64,000 nucleotides of DNA from Mycobacterium sp. ENV421 (GTDB lineage Bacteria; Actinomycetota; Actinomycetes; Mycobacteriales; Mycobacteriaceae). Below, piece by piece: positions 43,204-52,631 of the stretch (its first letter is position 1; each line of letters starts with the position of its first letter). The DNA is taken from assembly GCF_002887815.1 (NCBI RefSeq), contig NZ_PDHO01000002.1:371474-435473 (forward strand), read 5' to 3'. The position numbers and the translations under genes are program-made. Under the pieces are notes generated by a model. That model worked only from the letters and a program-made list of their open reading frames with translations, was not told the DNA's origin and made no database searches.

Positions 43204-44609
43204 ACCGCGGTTCGTTCGGCGGTGATCTTCGATCGGCATAGCACAAGATAACTTGCTCCGGCGATCAGGAAGCCGACGAAGAAGGTGATGTCGCCGAGCT
43301 GGGGCACCGCTCTGGCGATGTAGCCGACGAACTTCTCCTGGTTGGAGAACAGCAACACCGACACCACCAGGCCGAGGCCGAACGACGCGAATCCGCCCCA
43401 GTTCGCATAGCTACGGTCGTAGAGGAATGCGGCGATGGGCTGGCCTCGGCGCAGGTACTGGTCGGCGAACACCACGCCCAGCCAGGGCCCGATCCAGTAC
43501 GCGATGATCAGCAGGAAGGCCTCGTAGCTCGCGGCGGCGTCGGCCAGCGCCCACCATGCGATGCAGAAGCCCGCGACGCCGAAGAACACCGTGACCAGGG
43601 CGCGGGCGATATGGTGCGGCAGCTTCACGCCAATGGTCACGAAAGCCATTGCGCCGGAATAGATGTTGATCGCATTCGCGGCGATCGCGCCTACCGCGAT
43701 GGCCAGCAGGGTGGCCTTGGCCAGTGGCGAGGCCAGCTCGCTGGTGAACGCTTCGGTCGGGTTGTCGGACAACGCCGGGCCGATGGTCACCGATGCGGCG
43801 CCGACGATCTCGAGGATGGCGCACGACAGGAACAGCCCCAGTGAGGCGAACAGTCCGGTGCGCGCCGTCGACACGGTCGCCGGTAGATAGCGGGTGTAGT
43901 CGGCGGCATAGGGGGTCCAGCCGGCGGCGTAGCCGAACGCGGTGCCCACGGTCAGCAGGAACCCGCCCAGGCCGCCCATGCCGCCGTCGATCGCGGGTGC
44001 GTCGAAGTGGGATTTGGTGAGGATCACGACCGAGGCGACAGCGAAGATCACCGCGAGAACCGGGAACGACCAGCGCTCGAAGGCCTGGACGAGGTTGTGG
44101 CCGAAGAAAGCGAACCCGGTCTGGATCAGCACGACGATGACCAGTGCCGCCAGCGGTCCGATGCCGAAGAGGGTGGACAGCGCGAACGCGCCGCTGACGC
44201 TGTTGGTGGCGAACCAGCCGACCCCGGCGGTCACCGACATCAGCACGGCAGGCACCGCGTTGCCCTTGAACCCGAACGCCAAGCGGCCCAACACCATCTG
44301 CGGCACGCCGTGCAACGGACCCCGGGCGGACAGGAAATAGTGCGCGATCGCGCCGAGCCCGGTGCCGATCACGATTCCGGCGACGGCCTGCCAGAAGGTC
44401 ATGCCGTAGACGGCCACCGCCAGCACGCCGACGAATATCGTCGCGAACTCCAGATTGGGCGATGTCCACGTCCAGAACAGCTGGCGCGGGTGCCCGTGCC
44501 GATCCTCGTGCGCGATGAACTCGTTGCCACCGGGCTCGACGGCCACCAACTTGTCGCGGTAGGTGCCGTCGGATTGCACGCTCGGCTCGGTCGGATCAGC
44601 CACTGTCAT
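43200..44609 (-). CDS. NCS1-family nucleobase permease
   Basis: A 469-residue transporter of the purine-cytosine permease (CodB/NCS1) family with about twelve membrane segments. Typical elements are FEFATIFVGVLAVAVYG-like TM1, PLHGVPQMVLGRLAFGFKGN and GWTPYAADYTRYLP, and a C-terminal GYIARAVPQLGDITFFVGFLIAG. It imports a nucleobase, allantoin- or hydantoin-like compound with Na+ or H+. It is the first gene of the coupled permease-deaminase-oxygenase operon. Confidence 0.9.
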   Translation of the reverse strand: MTVADPTEPSVQSDGTYRDKLVAVEPGGNEFIAHEDRHGHPRQLFWTWTSPNLEFATIFVGVLAVAVYGMTFWQAVAGIVIGTGLGAIAHYFLSARGPLHGVPQMVLGRLAFGFKGNAVPAVLMSVTAGVGWFATNSVSGAFALSTLFGIGPLAALVIVVLIQTGFAFFGHNLVQAFERWSFPVLAVIFAVASVVILTKSHFDAPAIDGGMGGLGGFLLTVGTAFGYAAGWTPYAADYTRYLPATVSTARTGLFASLGLFLSCAILEIVGAASVTIGPALSDNPTEAFTSELASPLAKATLLAIAVGAIAANAINIYSGAMAFVTIGVKLPHHIARALVTVFFGVAGFCIAWWALADAAASYEAFLLIIAYWIGPWLGVVFADQYLRRGQPIAAFLYDRSYANWGGFASFGLGLVVSVLLFSNQEKFVGYIARAVPQLGDITFFVGFLIAGASYLVLCRSKITAERTAV

Positions 44610-44658
44610 GGACTAAAAATTGTCTCTACCGAGCCGGCGCGCAACCGGAGGGGAAATT

Positions 44659-45267
44659 TCAGTCGAACTGCGGGGCTTCGGTCCGCGTCCGCTTCAGCTC
44701 CCAGAAGTGCGGATAGGCGGCGAACGTGACCGACGCGTCCCATAACTTGCCGGCTTCCTCACCGCGCGGGATGCGCGACAGGACAGGGCCGAAGAACGCC
44801 ACACCGTTGATGTGGATGGTCGGGGTACCGACGTCCTCGCCGACGGCGTCCATACCTTCGTGATGGCTCTTGCGCAGAGCGTCGTCGTACGTGTCCGAGG
44901 TGGCCGCCTCAGCGAGCTCGGCGGGCAGTCCCACCTCGGCAAGCGACTCGGCGATCACGACATCGAAATCCTTGTTGTCCTGGTCGTGAATCCGGGTGCC
45001 CATCGCGGTGTACAGCGGCGACAGGACCTCGCGGCCATGCGCCTGCTCGGCGGCGATCGCGACGCGGACCGGGCCCCACGCCTTCTTCATCATTTCCTGG
45101 TACTCCTCGGGCAGGTCCCGGCCTTCGTTGAGCACCGCCAGGCTCATCACCCGGAAGTCGACGTCGATATCGCGAACCTTCTCGACCTCGAGAATCCAGC
45201 GGGAGGTGATCCAACACCACGGGCACAGCGGATCGAACCAAAAACCGGCTACTGATTTCTCGGACAT
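44659..45267 (-). CDS. DsbA-family mycothiol-dependent reductase (Rv2466c-like)
   Basis: A 202-residue DsbA-fold protein with the CPWC active site at Cys15-Cys18 and a [12 protein letters not shown] cis-Pro loop. Length and motifs match the M. tuberculosis Rv2466c protein, a mycothiol-linked nitroreductase/oxidoreductase. It diverges from pepN as it does there. It is cytoplasmic and linked to oxidative-stress response in that species. Confidence 0.93.
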   Translation of the reverse strand: MSEKSVAGFWFDPLCPWCWITSRWILEVEKVRDIDVDFRVMSLAVLNEGRDLPEEYQEMMKKAWGPVRVAIAAEQAHGREVLSPLYTAMGTRIHDQDNKDFDVVIAESLAEVGLPAELAEAATSDTYDDALRKSHHEGMDAVGEDVGTPTIHINGVAFFGPVLSRIPRGEEAGKLWDASVTFAAYPHFWELKRTRTEAPQFD

Positions 45268-45340
45268 GCGGGCTCCTCCCAGCGATGGACGCAGACTTTC
45301 AACTCAACCTCTCCCAATAGAACACTGTTCCCACTGCCGC

Positions 45341-45346
45341 TAGGTT
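45341..45346 (+). promoter_or_regulatory. -10 element for a leaderless pepN mRNA
   Basis: TAGGTT ends 6 nt before the GTG of pepN. There is no Shine-Dalgarno. Confidence 0.5.
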
Positions 45347-45352
45347 GGACGC

Positions 45353-47914
45353 GTGGCACTACCCAACCTGACTCGTGACGAGGCCATCGAGCGCGCTGCT
45401 CTGGTCACCGTCGGCAACTACTCCATCGCTCTGGATCTGACGACCGGCTCCGAGTCGACCTTCCGATCCACGACGACCGTCGAATTCGAGGCGACACCCG
45501 GCGCCGACACCTACATCGACCTGGCCGCCGACGCCGTGCACAGTGCGGTGCTCAACGGCCGCGACATCGATGTGTCGGGATACGACGAGTCCACCGGCAT
45601 CGCGCTGCAGGGCCTGGCGAAGACCAACGTCCTGGTGATCGACGCGGACTGCCGCTACTCCAACACCGGTGAAGGTCTGCACCGCTTCGTCGACCCGGTC
45701 GACAGCGAGGTGTACCTGTACTCGCAGTTCGAAACCGCGGACGCCAAGCGGATGTTCGCCTGCTTCGACCAGCCCGACCTCAAAGCCACCTTCGACGTGA
45801 CGGTCACAGCACCGTCGCACTGGCAGGTGATCTCCAACGGCGCGACGGTGTCGGTGGACAACGGCATGCACACCTTCGCCACCACCCCGCGGATGAGCAC
45901 CTACCTGGTGGCGCTGATCGCCGGTCCGTACGCCCGCTGGGACGACGTCTACACCGACGAGCACGGCGAGATTCCGCTCGGGCTGTTCTGTCGCTCGTCG
46001 CTCGCCGAATACATGGACGCCGAGCGGCTGTTCACCGAAACCAAGCAGGGCTTCGGCTTCTACCACCGCAACTTCGGGGTGCCGTACGCGTTCGGCAAGT
46101 ACGACCAGTTGTTCGTGCCCGAATTCAACGCAGGCGCAATGGAGAACGCCGGGGCGGTGACGTTCCTGGAGGACTACGTCTTCCGGTCGAAGGTGACCCG
46201 CTACAGCTATGAGCGCCGGGCCGAAACCGTGCTGCACGAGATGGCCCACATGTGGTTCGGCGACCTGGTGACGATGACGTGGTGGGACGACCTGTGGCTC
46301 AACGAGTCGTTCGCCACGTTCGCTTCGGTGCTCTGCCAGGCCGAGGCCACCGAGTACGACCAGGCGTGGACCACCTTCGCCAATGTGGAGAAGTCGTGGG
46401 CCTACCGCCAGGACCAGTTGCCGTCCACCCATCCGGTGGCCGCCGACATCCCGGATCTGCACGCCGTCGAGGTCAACTTCGACGGCATCACCTACGCCAA
46501 GGGCGCCAGCGTGCTCAAGCAGCTCGTCGCCTACGTCGGGTTGGAGCACTTCCTGGCCGGGCTACGTGACTACTTCGCCGCGCACGCCTTCGACAACGCG
46601 ACGTTCGACGACCTGCTGGGTGCGTTGGAGAAGGCGTCCGGGCGCGACCTGTCCGACTGGGGCCGCCAGTGGCTCAAGACCACCGGGTTGAACACTGTGC
46701 GCGCCGACTTCGACGTCGACGACGAGGGCCGGTTCACCCGGTTCGCCATCAATCAGGGCGGTGCGGCACCGGGAGCCGGGGAGACCCGGGTGCACCGGCT
46801 CGCGGTCGGCATCTACGACGACGACCCGACGACCGGCAAGCTGGTGCGCGTGCACCGCGAAGAGCTCGACATCTCCGGGTCTGTCACCGAAGTCCCTGCG
46901 CTGCAGGGCGTTTCCCGCGGCAAGCTGGTTCTGGTCAACGACGACGACCTCACCTACTGCTCGCTGCGGCTGGACGACGATTCGCTGCGGACGGCACTGA
47001 GCCGCATCGCCGACATCGACGAGCCGCTGCCGCGGACGCTGGTGTGGTCGGCGGCGTGGGAGATGACCCGCGACGCCGAGCTGAAGGCCCGCGATTTCGT
47101 GGCGCTGGTGATGAGTGGCGTGCAGGCCGAGACCGAGGTCGGGGTGGCTCAGCGGCTGCTGCTGCAGGCGCAGACCGCGCTGAACTCGTATGCCGATCCG
47201 CAGTGGGCGTGCGCCAACGGGTGGCCGGCGTTTGCCGACCGGCTGCTGGACCTGGCGCGGGAGTCCTCGCCCGGGTCGGATCATCAGCTCGCGTTCGTCA
47301 ACGCACTGTGCTCGTCGGTGCTGCAACTGCACCACGTCGCGGTGCTGGCGACTCTGCTGGACAACGAGCCGGCCGAGGTGAACCTGCCCGGTCTGGTGAT
47401 CGACACCGACCTGCGGTGGCGGATCGTCACCGCGCTGGCCGCGTCCGGCGACATCGACGGCGACGGCGTGCAGACCCCGTTCCTCGACGCCGAGGCGCAG
47501 CGTGATCCGACCGCTGCCGGTCGCAGGCACGCGGCCGCGGCGGCAGCCGCCCGCCCGCAGCTCGAGGTCAAGAATGCGGCGTGGCAGCAGGTGATCGAGG
47601 ACGACACCCTGCCGAACATCACCGCACGCGCGATCATCGGCGGGTTCGTCCAGACCGGACAGAGCGCGCTGCTGCAGCCGTTCACCGAGCGCTATTTCGC
47701 GGCGATCCCCGGGGTGTGGGAGCGTCGCTCCAGTGAGGTCGCCCAGACCGTGGTGATCGGGCTGTACCCGTCGTGGGACATCAGCTCCGAAGCCCTGCTG
47801 GCCGCCGACAACTTCCTGGCCGGCGAGCTGCCGACGGCGCTGCGCAGGCTCGTGCTGGAAGGCCGGGCCGGTATCGAACGCTCGCTGAAAGCGCGCGCCT
47901 TCGACGCGCAGTGA
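45353..47914 (+). CDS. pepN: Aminopeptidase N (M1 family)
   Basis: An 853-residue zinc metallopeptidase. FNAGAMENAGAVTF is the substrate-binding motif, and VLHEMAHMWFGDLVTMTWWDDLWLNESFA holds the HExxH-x18-E zinc site, given here as HEMAH and NESFA with 18 residues between. The C-terminal helical domain (ERAP1-like) spans residues about 520-850. It removes N-terminal amino acids from peptides, downstream of Clp-mediated degradation. Position matches Rv2467. Confidence 0.96.
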   Translation: MALPNLTRDEAIERAALVTVGNYSIALDLTTGSESTFRSTTTVEFEATPGADTYIDLAADAVHSAVLNGRDIDVSGYDESTGIALQGLAKTNVLVIDADCRYSNTGEGLHRFVDPVDSEVYLYSQFETADAKRMFACFDQPDLKATFDVTVTAPSHWQVISNGATVSVDNGMHTFATTPRMSTYLVALIAGPYARWDDVYTDEHGEIPLGLFCRSSLAEYMDAERLFTETKQGFGFYHRNFGVPYAFGKYDQLFVPEFNAGAMENAGAVTFLEDYVFRSKVTRYSYERRAETVLHEMAHMWFGDLVTMTWWDDLWLNESFATFASVLCQAEATEYDQAWTTFANVEKSWAYRQDQLPSTHPVAADIPDLHAVEVNFDGITYAKGASVLKQLVAYVGLEHFLAGLRDYFAAHAFDNATFDDLLGALEKASGRDLSDWGRQWLKTTGLNTVRADFDVDDEGRFTRFAINQGGAAPGAGETRVHRLAVGIYDDDPTTGKLVRVHREELDISGSVTEVPALQGVSRGKLVLVNDDDLTYCSLRLDDDSLRTALSRIADIDEPLPRTLVWSAAWEMTRDAELKARDFVALVMSGVQAETEVGVAQRLLLQAQTALNSYADPQWACANGWPAFADRLLDLARESSPGSDHQLAFVNALCSSVLQLHHVAVLATLLDNEPAEVNLPGLVIDTDLRWRIVTALAASGDIDGDGVQTPFLDAEAQRDPTAAGRRHAAAAAAARPQLEVKNAAWQQVIEDDTLPNITARAIIGGFVQTGQSALLQPFTERYFAAIPGVWERRSSEVAQTVVIGLYPSWDISSEALLAADNFLAGELPTALRRLVLEGRAGIERSLKARAFDAQ

Positions 47915-47937
47915 TCCCGCGCTGCCAAAATCACGCC

Positions 47938-48297
47938 ATGGCAGCCAGGAACACCCGACGAGCACGCGCGGCGCGCAGACGCACCCGACGGGTGAAAGCG
48001 GTGGTCAACGACCTGACCGACGAGCAGTGGGCGATGTTGAAGCTGGCCTGGAACGGCTGCGCCTACTGCGGGGCGACGGGTAAGCCGCTGCAACGGGACT
48101 GCGTGATGGCGATATCGCGGGGCGGGCGCTACACGATCGACAACGTGGTGCCCGCCTGCGGGGCGTGCAATGCCAGCAAGTGCAACGACGAGGTCACCGG
48201 CTGGCTGCGCCGTAAGCGGCTCGACGAACGGCTGTTCCTCGAGCGGTACGTGCGCATCCGCGCAGAGTTGCTGGCGGCGGCGGAGACTGCGGTATGA
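47938..48297 (+). CDS. HNH endonuclease-like protein, Arg-rich N-terminus
   Basis: A 119-residue protein with an extremely basic start (RRARAARRRTRRVK) and an HNH-type zinc module with GCAYCGATGK and VVPACGACNASK providing four Cys. The central DNVVPAC is the Asn-His-like part; the first His of HNH is replaced by an Ala/Met-rich segment (CVMAISRGG), so catalysis is uncertain. It begins 23 nt after pepN with CAAAAT 6 nt before the ATG. It may be a DNA-binding or nicking domain protein. Confidence 0.75.
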   Translation: MAARNTRRARAARRRTRRVKAVVNDLTDEQWAMLKLAWNGCAYCGATGKPLQRDCVMAISRGGRYTIDNVVPACGACNASKCNDEVTGWLRRKRLDERLFLERYVRIRAELLAAAETAV

Positions 48298-48488
48298 GTT
48301 TGGTGTCCGCCTTCGAGCGACAATCGATCCCCGCGGATGCTTCCTACGAGATTGAACTCCGTCAGACGGCTACTCGAACTCCCCCTGCGTGCAGTTCAAC
48401 CTCGCGCAGAACCACCTCTACGCCAGGTGACTGTCGCTGCGAGGCGGGCAGCGAGCGGGTATCCCACCGGCGCCGGCACGCCCGGTGT

Positions 48489-48977
48489 TTACGGCCTGGA
48501 GATCGCCGCCGACATCACCCGCACGGCGCTGACCAAGCCGTCGATCAGGTTGCCTTCTTTGAAGGCCGACGCGGCCGCCGACACCCCGAGCGGGGCAGCC
48601 GACTCGGCTCCACGGCCGCGCACGTCGGCGCCGTAGACCACCTCGATGGCCTTCTGGTCCGGTGACACGGCCAGCAGCACCGCGTTGTTCGGCGTCGGCA
48701 CGTCGGCCAGGATCTCCCGAGCCCGGGCCGCGGTGTCGCCCCCGAGGTCGCCGATGTAGACGGCGAAGCGGGCCTTGGACTGCCGGCTGCCGTACTTCAG
48801 CGCATCGTCGAGTTCGACCAGCTGGCTGATCGGGAACGGGTAGTGCACCGACAACTCACCCGGCTCGGTCACCCCGGACAGGCGTCCGCTGGTGGTCACC
48901 GCCCAGCCATAGGGCAGGTTGGCCGGATCGACGGTCGCCACCGCGGTGCCGTGGTCACCACTTGCCACTTGCTCCAC
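48489..48977 (-). CDS. TPM-like protein of the Rv2468c family (DUF5130)
   Basis: A 162-residue protein with no signal peptide. The [25 protein letters not shown] and [13 protein letters not shown] regions recall the TPM domain (a tetra-helix/beta fold found in membrane-linked proteins). By position and length it corresponds to M. tuberculosis Rv2468c. The GTG start overlaps ctaJ by 23 nt; a GTG three codons in, with GGAGG at better spacing, is the alternative. Function is not established. Confidence 0.78.
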   Translation of the reverse strand: MEQVASGDHGTAVATVDPANLPYGWAVTTSGRLSGVTEPGELSVHYPFPISQLVELDDALKYGSRQSKARFAVYIGDLGGDTAARAREILADVPTPNNAVLLAVSPDQKAIEVVYGADVRGRGAESAAPLGVSAAASAFKEGNLIDGLVSAVRVMSAAISRP

Positions 48978-49194
48978 CTCCCACGTTCACCTCGGCCGAG
49001 CCGTGACCGTGATGGCCACCGCCGGGAACCACCTCGTCGACGGCCGCCCACAGGATCGGAGCGTGCGTCCACGGTTCGGACAGCTTGTAGGTCTTTGGGT
49101 GCTTGCTCTTGCCGGGGATGAACAGCAAGGCCAACACAGCGGCGAGCCCAAACGGGATGCCCACGAATAGACCGTGGATGACGGCAGCATTCAC
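48955..49194 (-). CDS. ctaJ: aa3-type cytochrome c oxidase accessory subunit CtaJ
   Basis: A 79-residue single-pass membrane protein: [20 protein letters not shown] is the membrane helix, then a [21 protein letters not shown] juxtamembrane segment and a Gly/His-rich C-terminus. From memory, this short protein (M. tuberculosis Rv2468A) was identified as subunit CtaJ in the respiratory III2IV2 supercomplex. It overlaps the downstream Rv2468c-like gene. Confidence 0.78.
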   Translation of the reverse strand: MNAAVIHGLFVGIPFGLAAVLALLFIPGKSKHPKTYKLSEPWTHAPILWAAVDEVVPGGGHHGHGSAEVNVGGGASGKW

Positions 49195-49211
49195 GTTGCA
49201 AACCGTAGCAG

Positions 49212-49844
49212 TCAGGCCGCGCCCTCACCCAGGTAGCGCACCCAAGCGGGGTCGAGTTCTTTGATGGTGCACAACAACCGCCAGTGCTGGCCCTTCGGCG
49301 GCATCGGCACTAGCCGCAACGTCCAGCCCAGTTCGCTCAGCAATTTGTCGGCCTTGCGGTGGTTGCACGTCCCGCAGGCGGCCACGCAGTTCTCCCAGGA
49401 ATGCTCACCGCCGCGGCTGCGCGGCACCACGTGGTCGACAGTGTCGGCCTTGCCGCCGCAGTATGCGCAGCGGAACCGATCGCGGTGCATCAACGCGGCG
49501 CGGGTCATCGGGATGCGAGCCCGGTACGGGACTCGCACGAAGCTGCGCAGCCGGATCACCGACGGCACCACGATCGCCCGCGACGCCGAGTGGATCACCG
49601 GCCCAGTCGGGTCGTCGTGCACCACGTCGGCCTTGCCGCACAGCAGCATGATCACCGCCCGGCGCATGGGGAGCGCCGTCAGCGGTTCGTAGGTTGAATT
49701 CAGCAACAGCACCCGGCGACGTCCCCACACTGATCCGTCGGCCGGGCTGGGTATGTGAGGGTCGGCGTGCAGGCTGGAACCGGCTACGGACCCGATCGGG
49801 CCCGCCGCGGCGCGGTGACCGCGGTTCCGTTTGCGCTGCGACAT
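49212..49844 (-). CDS. HNH endonuclease family protein (Rv2469c-like)
   Basis: A 210-residue protein. [43 protein letters not shown] is the full zinc-bound HNH module (CxxC, DH, N, CxxC), shown here in parts as [17 protein letters not shown] and CGTCNHRK. The preceding part [19 protein letters not shown] is typical of this actinobacterial group. GGAGGA sits before this ATG, which is preferred to the longer open frame. It is divergent from glbO. Confidence 0.9.
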   Translation of the reverse strand: MSQRKRNRGHRAAAGPIGSVAGSSLHADPHIPSPADGSVWGRRRVLLLNSTYEPLTALPMRRAVIMLLCGKADVVHDDPTGPVIHSASRAIVVPSVIRLRSFVRVPYRARIPMTRAALMHRDRFRCAYCGGKADTVDHVVPRSRGGEHSWENCVAACGTCNHRKADKLLSELGWTLRLVPMPPKGQHWRLLCTIKELDPAWVRYLGEGAA

Positions 49845-49974
49845 GCGTCCTCCGCCAACCAGTGCACCACGGATCCGCCGCGATCGCACGGCTATTTGTT
49901 CGGTGTTCGCAGGTCAAATCCGTGAACATCGGGTGACGTGGGCTCCGTCTGAGGTGGATGTACACAATGGTGGG

Positions 49975-50385
49975 GTGACAGAGACTCAGTCCGACGGCGG
50001 TGGGCAGACCTTCTACGACGCCGTGGGCGGCCATGACACGTTCCGCACGATCGTGGCCCGTTTCTACGAGCAGGTCCGCGAGGACGAGGTGCTGCTTCCG
50101 CTGTATCCCCCCGACGAGCTCGACGATGCCGAGGTCCGGCTGCGCATGTTCCTCGAGCAGTACTGGGGCGGGCCGCGGACCTATTCAGACCTTCGCGGAC
50201 ATCCCCGGCTTCGGATGCGCCACGTCCCGTTCAAGATCGGTTTCATCGAGCGCGACGCATGGCTGCGCTGCATGCACACCGCGGTAGCCTCAATCGACTC
50301 CCAGACGCTCGATGACGCGCACCGGCGGGAGCTGCTGGCCTACCTCGAGATGGCCGCGCAGTCGATGGTCAACTCCCCGTTCTAG
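49975..50385 (+). CDS. glbO: Truncated hemoglobin GlbO
   Basis: A 136-residue group II truncated hemoglobin. [11 protein letters not shown] starts the globin, [31 protein letters not shown] contains the CD1 Tyr, Gly pairs and the proximal His, and the helix ends at [16 protein letters not shown]. It binds O2 and NO and protects respiration. The GTG is preceded by CACAAT at 6 nt, a possible leaderless start. aglA follows after 9 nt, as in M. tuberculosis Rv2470-Rv2471. Confidence 0.96.
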   Translation: MTETQSDGGGQTFYDAVGGHDTFRTIVARFYEQVREDEVLLPLYPPDELDDAEVRLRMFLEQYWGGPRTYSDLRGHPRLRMRHVPFKIGFIERDAWLRCMHTAVASIDSQTLDDAHRRELLAYLEMAAQSMVNSPF

Positions 50386-50394
50386 AGGACACCG

Positions 50395-51951
50395 ATGACC
50401 GAAGCCGTCCCGTGGTGGACGAACGCGATTTTCTATCAGGTCTATCCCCGCTCCTTCGCCGACAGCAACGGTGACGGCGTCGGCGATCTCGAGGGCGTCA
50501 CCGCGCGCCTCGATCACGTGAGCGAGCTCGGCGTCGACGCGATCTGGCTCAACCCGGTGATGGTCTCCCCCATGGCCGATCACGGCTACGACGTGGCCGA
50601 CCCCCGCGACGTCGACCCGCTCTTCGGCGGTCTCGGCGCCCTGGAGCGGTTGATCACCGAGGCGCATGCCCGCGGCATCCGCATCACGATGGATCTGGTG
50701 CCCAACCACACCAGTTCGCAGCACGCCTGGTTCCAGACCGCGCTGGCCGCCGCACCGGGAAGTAGTGAACGGCAACGCTATATCTTCCGCGACGGCCTGG
50801 GACCGGACGGCGCTCAGCCGCCCAACAACTGGGTATCGGTGTTCGGCGGGCCGGCCTGGACCCGGGTCGCCGACGGCCAGTGGTACCTGCACCTGTTCGA
50901 CTCCGAACAGCCAGACCTCAACTGGGACAACCCCGAAGTATTCGCGGACCTGGAGAAGACACTGCGGTTCTGGCTGGACCGCGGGGTCGACGGTTTCCGC
51001 ATCGACGTCGCGCACGGCATGGCCAAACCGCCCGGTCTGCCGGACATGACGAACCCGGACGTCGAGATGCTCACCCTCGATGACCACGATCCCCGGTTCA
51101 ACCACGAGGGCGTCCACGACATCCACCGCGGTATCCGCTCGGTGCTCGACGACTATCCCCATGCGGTGACGATCGGCGAGATCTGGGTGTTCGACAACGC
51201 GGACTTCGCCAAGTATCTGCGGCCCGACGAATTGCACATGGGCTTCAATTTCCGTTTGGTACGAGCCGAATTCAACCCGGCCAGCGTTCGCGGTGCGATC
51301 GAGAACGCGTTGGCCGCGGCAGCGCTGGCAGACGCCAGCCCTACCTGGACGCTGTCCAACCACGACGTGGAGCGCGAGGTCTCCCGCTACGGCGACGGCG
51401 CCGCCGGGCTCACCCGGGCACGCGCGATGGCGATGGTCATGCTGGCGCTGCCCGGTGCGGTGTTCCTCTACAACGGGGAAGAGCTGGGGTTGCCCAACGT
51501 CGACCTGCCCGACGAGGCGCTGCAGGATCCGGTGTGGGAGCGATCGAAGCACACCGAACGCGGCCGCGACGGCTGCCGGGTCCCGATGCCGTGGTCGGGT
51601 GACACACCGCCGTTCGGCTTCTCGTCGAACCCGGACACCTGGCTACCGATGCCGCCGGACTGGTCCACCGTGACCGTCGAACGCCAACTCGCCGAACCGG
51701 ATTCGACGCTGCTCTTCTTCCGCACGATCCTGCGGCTGCGGCGCAGCCACTTTCACTTCACCGAATTCGACGTGGAGTGGCTCCTTCTGCGCGACGACGC
51801 GCTGGCGTTCCTGTCGGCCGGGATGTTGTGCGTGCTGAACACCGGCCGCACGCCACTCGAGCTGCCCGCCGGCGATGTGCTCGCCGCCAGTGCGCCATTG
51901 GTCGGCGGGCAGTTGCCTCCCGATTCGGCGGCGTGGGTCGTGACCGGCTAG
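50395..51951 (+). CDS. aglA: Alpha-glucosidase (GH13)
   Basis: A 518-residue GH13 enzyme. Conserved regions are DLVPNHTSSQHAW (I), GFRIDVAHGMA with the nucleophile Asp (II), IGEIW with the acid Glu (III) and TLSNHDVER (IV). It hydrolyses terminal alpha-1,4/1,6-glucosidic bonds in the cytoplasm. GAGGA precedes the ATG. It ends overlapping the convergent membrane-protein gene by 4 nt. Confidence 0.95.
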   Translation: MTEAVPWWTNAIFYQVYPRSFADSNGDGVGDLEGVTARLDHVSELGVDAIWLNPVMVSPMADHGYDVADPRDVDPLFGGLGALERLITEAHARGIRITMDLVPNHTSSQHAWFQTALAAAPGSSERQRYIFRDGLGPDGAQPPNNWVSVFGGPAWTRVADGQWYLHLFDSEQPDLNWDNPEVFADLEKTLRFWLDRGVDGFRIDVAHGMAKPPGLPDMTNPDVEMLTLDDHDPRFNHEGVHDIHRGIRSVLDDYPHAVTIGEIWVFDNADFAKYLRPDELHMGFNFRLVRAEFNPASVRGAIENALAAAALADASPTWTLSNHDVEREVSRYGDGAAGLTRARAMAMVMLALPGAVFLYNGEELGLPNVDLPDEALQDPVWERSKHTERGRDGCRVPMPWSGDTPPFGFSSNPDTWLPMPPDWSTVTVERQLAEPDSTLLFFRTILRLRRSHFHFTEFDVEWLLLRDDALAFLSAGMLCVLNTGRTPLELPAGDVLAASAPLVGGQLPPDSAAWVVTG

Positions 51952-52622
51952 ACGCCTGCGGCCAGCAGGTTCACCACCGACGCGACGATGATCGAGCCGA
52001 ACACGAACGACAGCAGCCCGTGGCCCAGCGCGGTGGCCCGCATCCGCGTCGAGGTCAGGTTGGTGTCGGAGATCGCGAAGCTCATCCCGACGGCGAAGCC
52101 GACGTAGAAGAAATCCTTGAAGCAGGGTTGATCTTTGTGGCCGGGCGGACTGTTGAAGTCGATTCCGCCGGGCTGCTTCGAGTCGAAATAGTGCTTGGCG
52201 TAGATGATCGCGTACAGCGTGTGGATGGTCAGCCAGGACAGTACGACGCTGCCGACGGCCATCCAGCCCGCACCCGAATCGTGCCGGACGCCGCCTGCCG
52301 CATCCTGGCTGCGGCCCAACAGGACCCAGACCCCGACCAGGCTGGCGGCCGCGCCGCCGAGCACCAAAGCCGTGACGACCCACGGCAGCGGCTGCTCCTG
52401 ACTGGCGTGCTGCTTGGTCTCCTTGTGGTCGAAACCCCACAGCGCCAGCCACGTCCAGCCGGTGAAGATCAGCGCGAGCGCCGTCCACCCGCCGAGCAGC
52501 GACAGCATGCCGTTCTGGCGCCACAGCACGGCAGTCACGACCGCGCCGACCGCACCCCCGACCGTCACGCGGGCGGCCGGGCGGCTCCAGAACGGCAGGG
52601 TGCCGTGGACGTTGTCAGCCAC
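51948..52622 (-). CDS. DUF1345-family membrane protein
   Basis: A 224-residue integral membrane protein with about five segments, including VGGAVGAVVTAVLW, LALIFTGWTWLALWGF and FVFGSIIVASVVNLLAA. FYVGFAVGMSFAISDTNLTSTRMRATAL is the DUF1345 signature region. Starts at GTG. Function unknown. Confidence 0.85.
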   Translation of the reverse strand: MADNVHGTLPFWSRPAARVTVGGAVGAVVTAVLWRQNGMLSLLGGWTALALIFTGWTWLALWGFDHKETKQHASQEQPLPWVVTALVLGGAAASLVGVWVLLGRSQDAAGGVRHDSGAGWMAVGSVVLSWLTIHTLYAIIYAKHYFDSKQPGGIDFNSPPGHKDQPCFKDFFYVGFAVGMSFAISDTNLTSTRMRATALGHGLLSFVFGSIIVASVVNLLAAGV

Positions 52623-52631
52623 GCGCGGATA

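Noticed and set aside
46562..47965. Open minus-strand frame of 467 codons
   Set aside because: Shadow of pepN; pepN has full catalytic motifs and the reverse frame has none.
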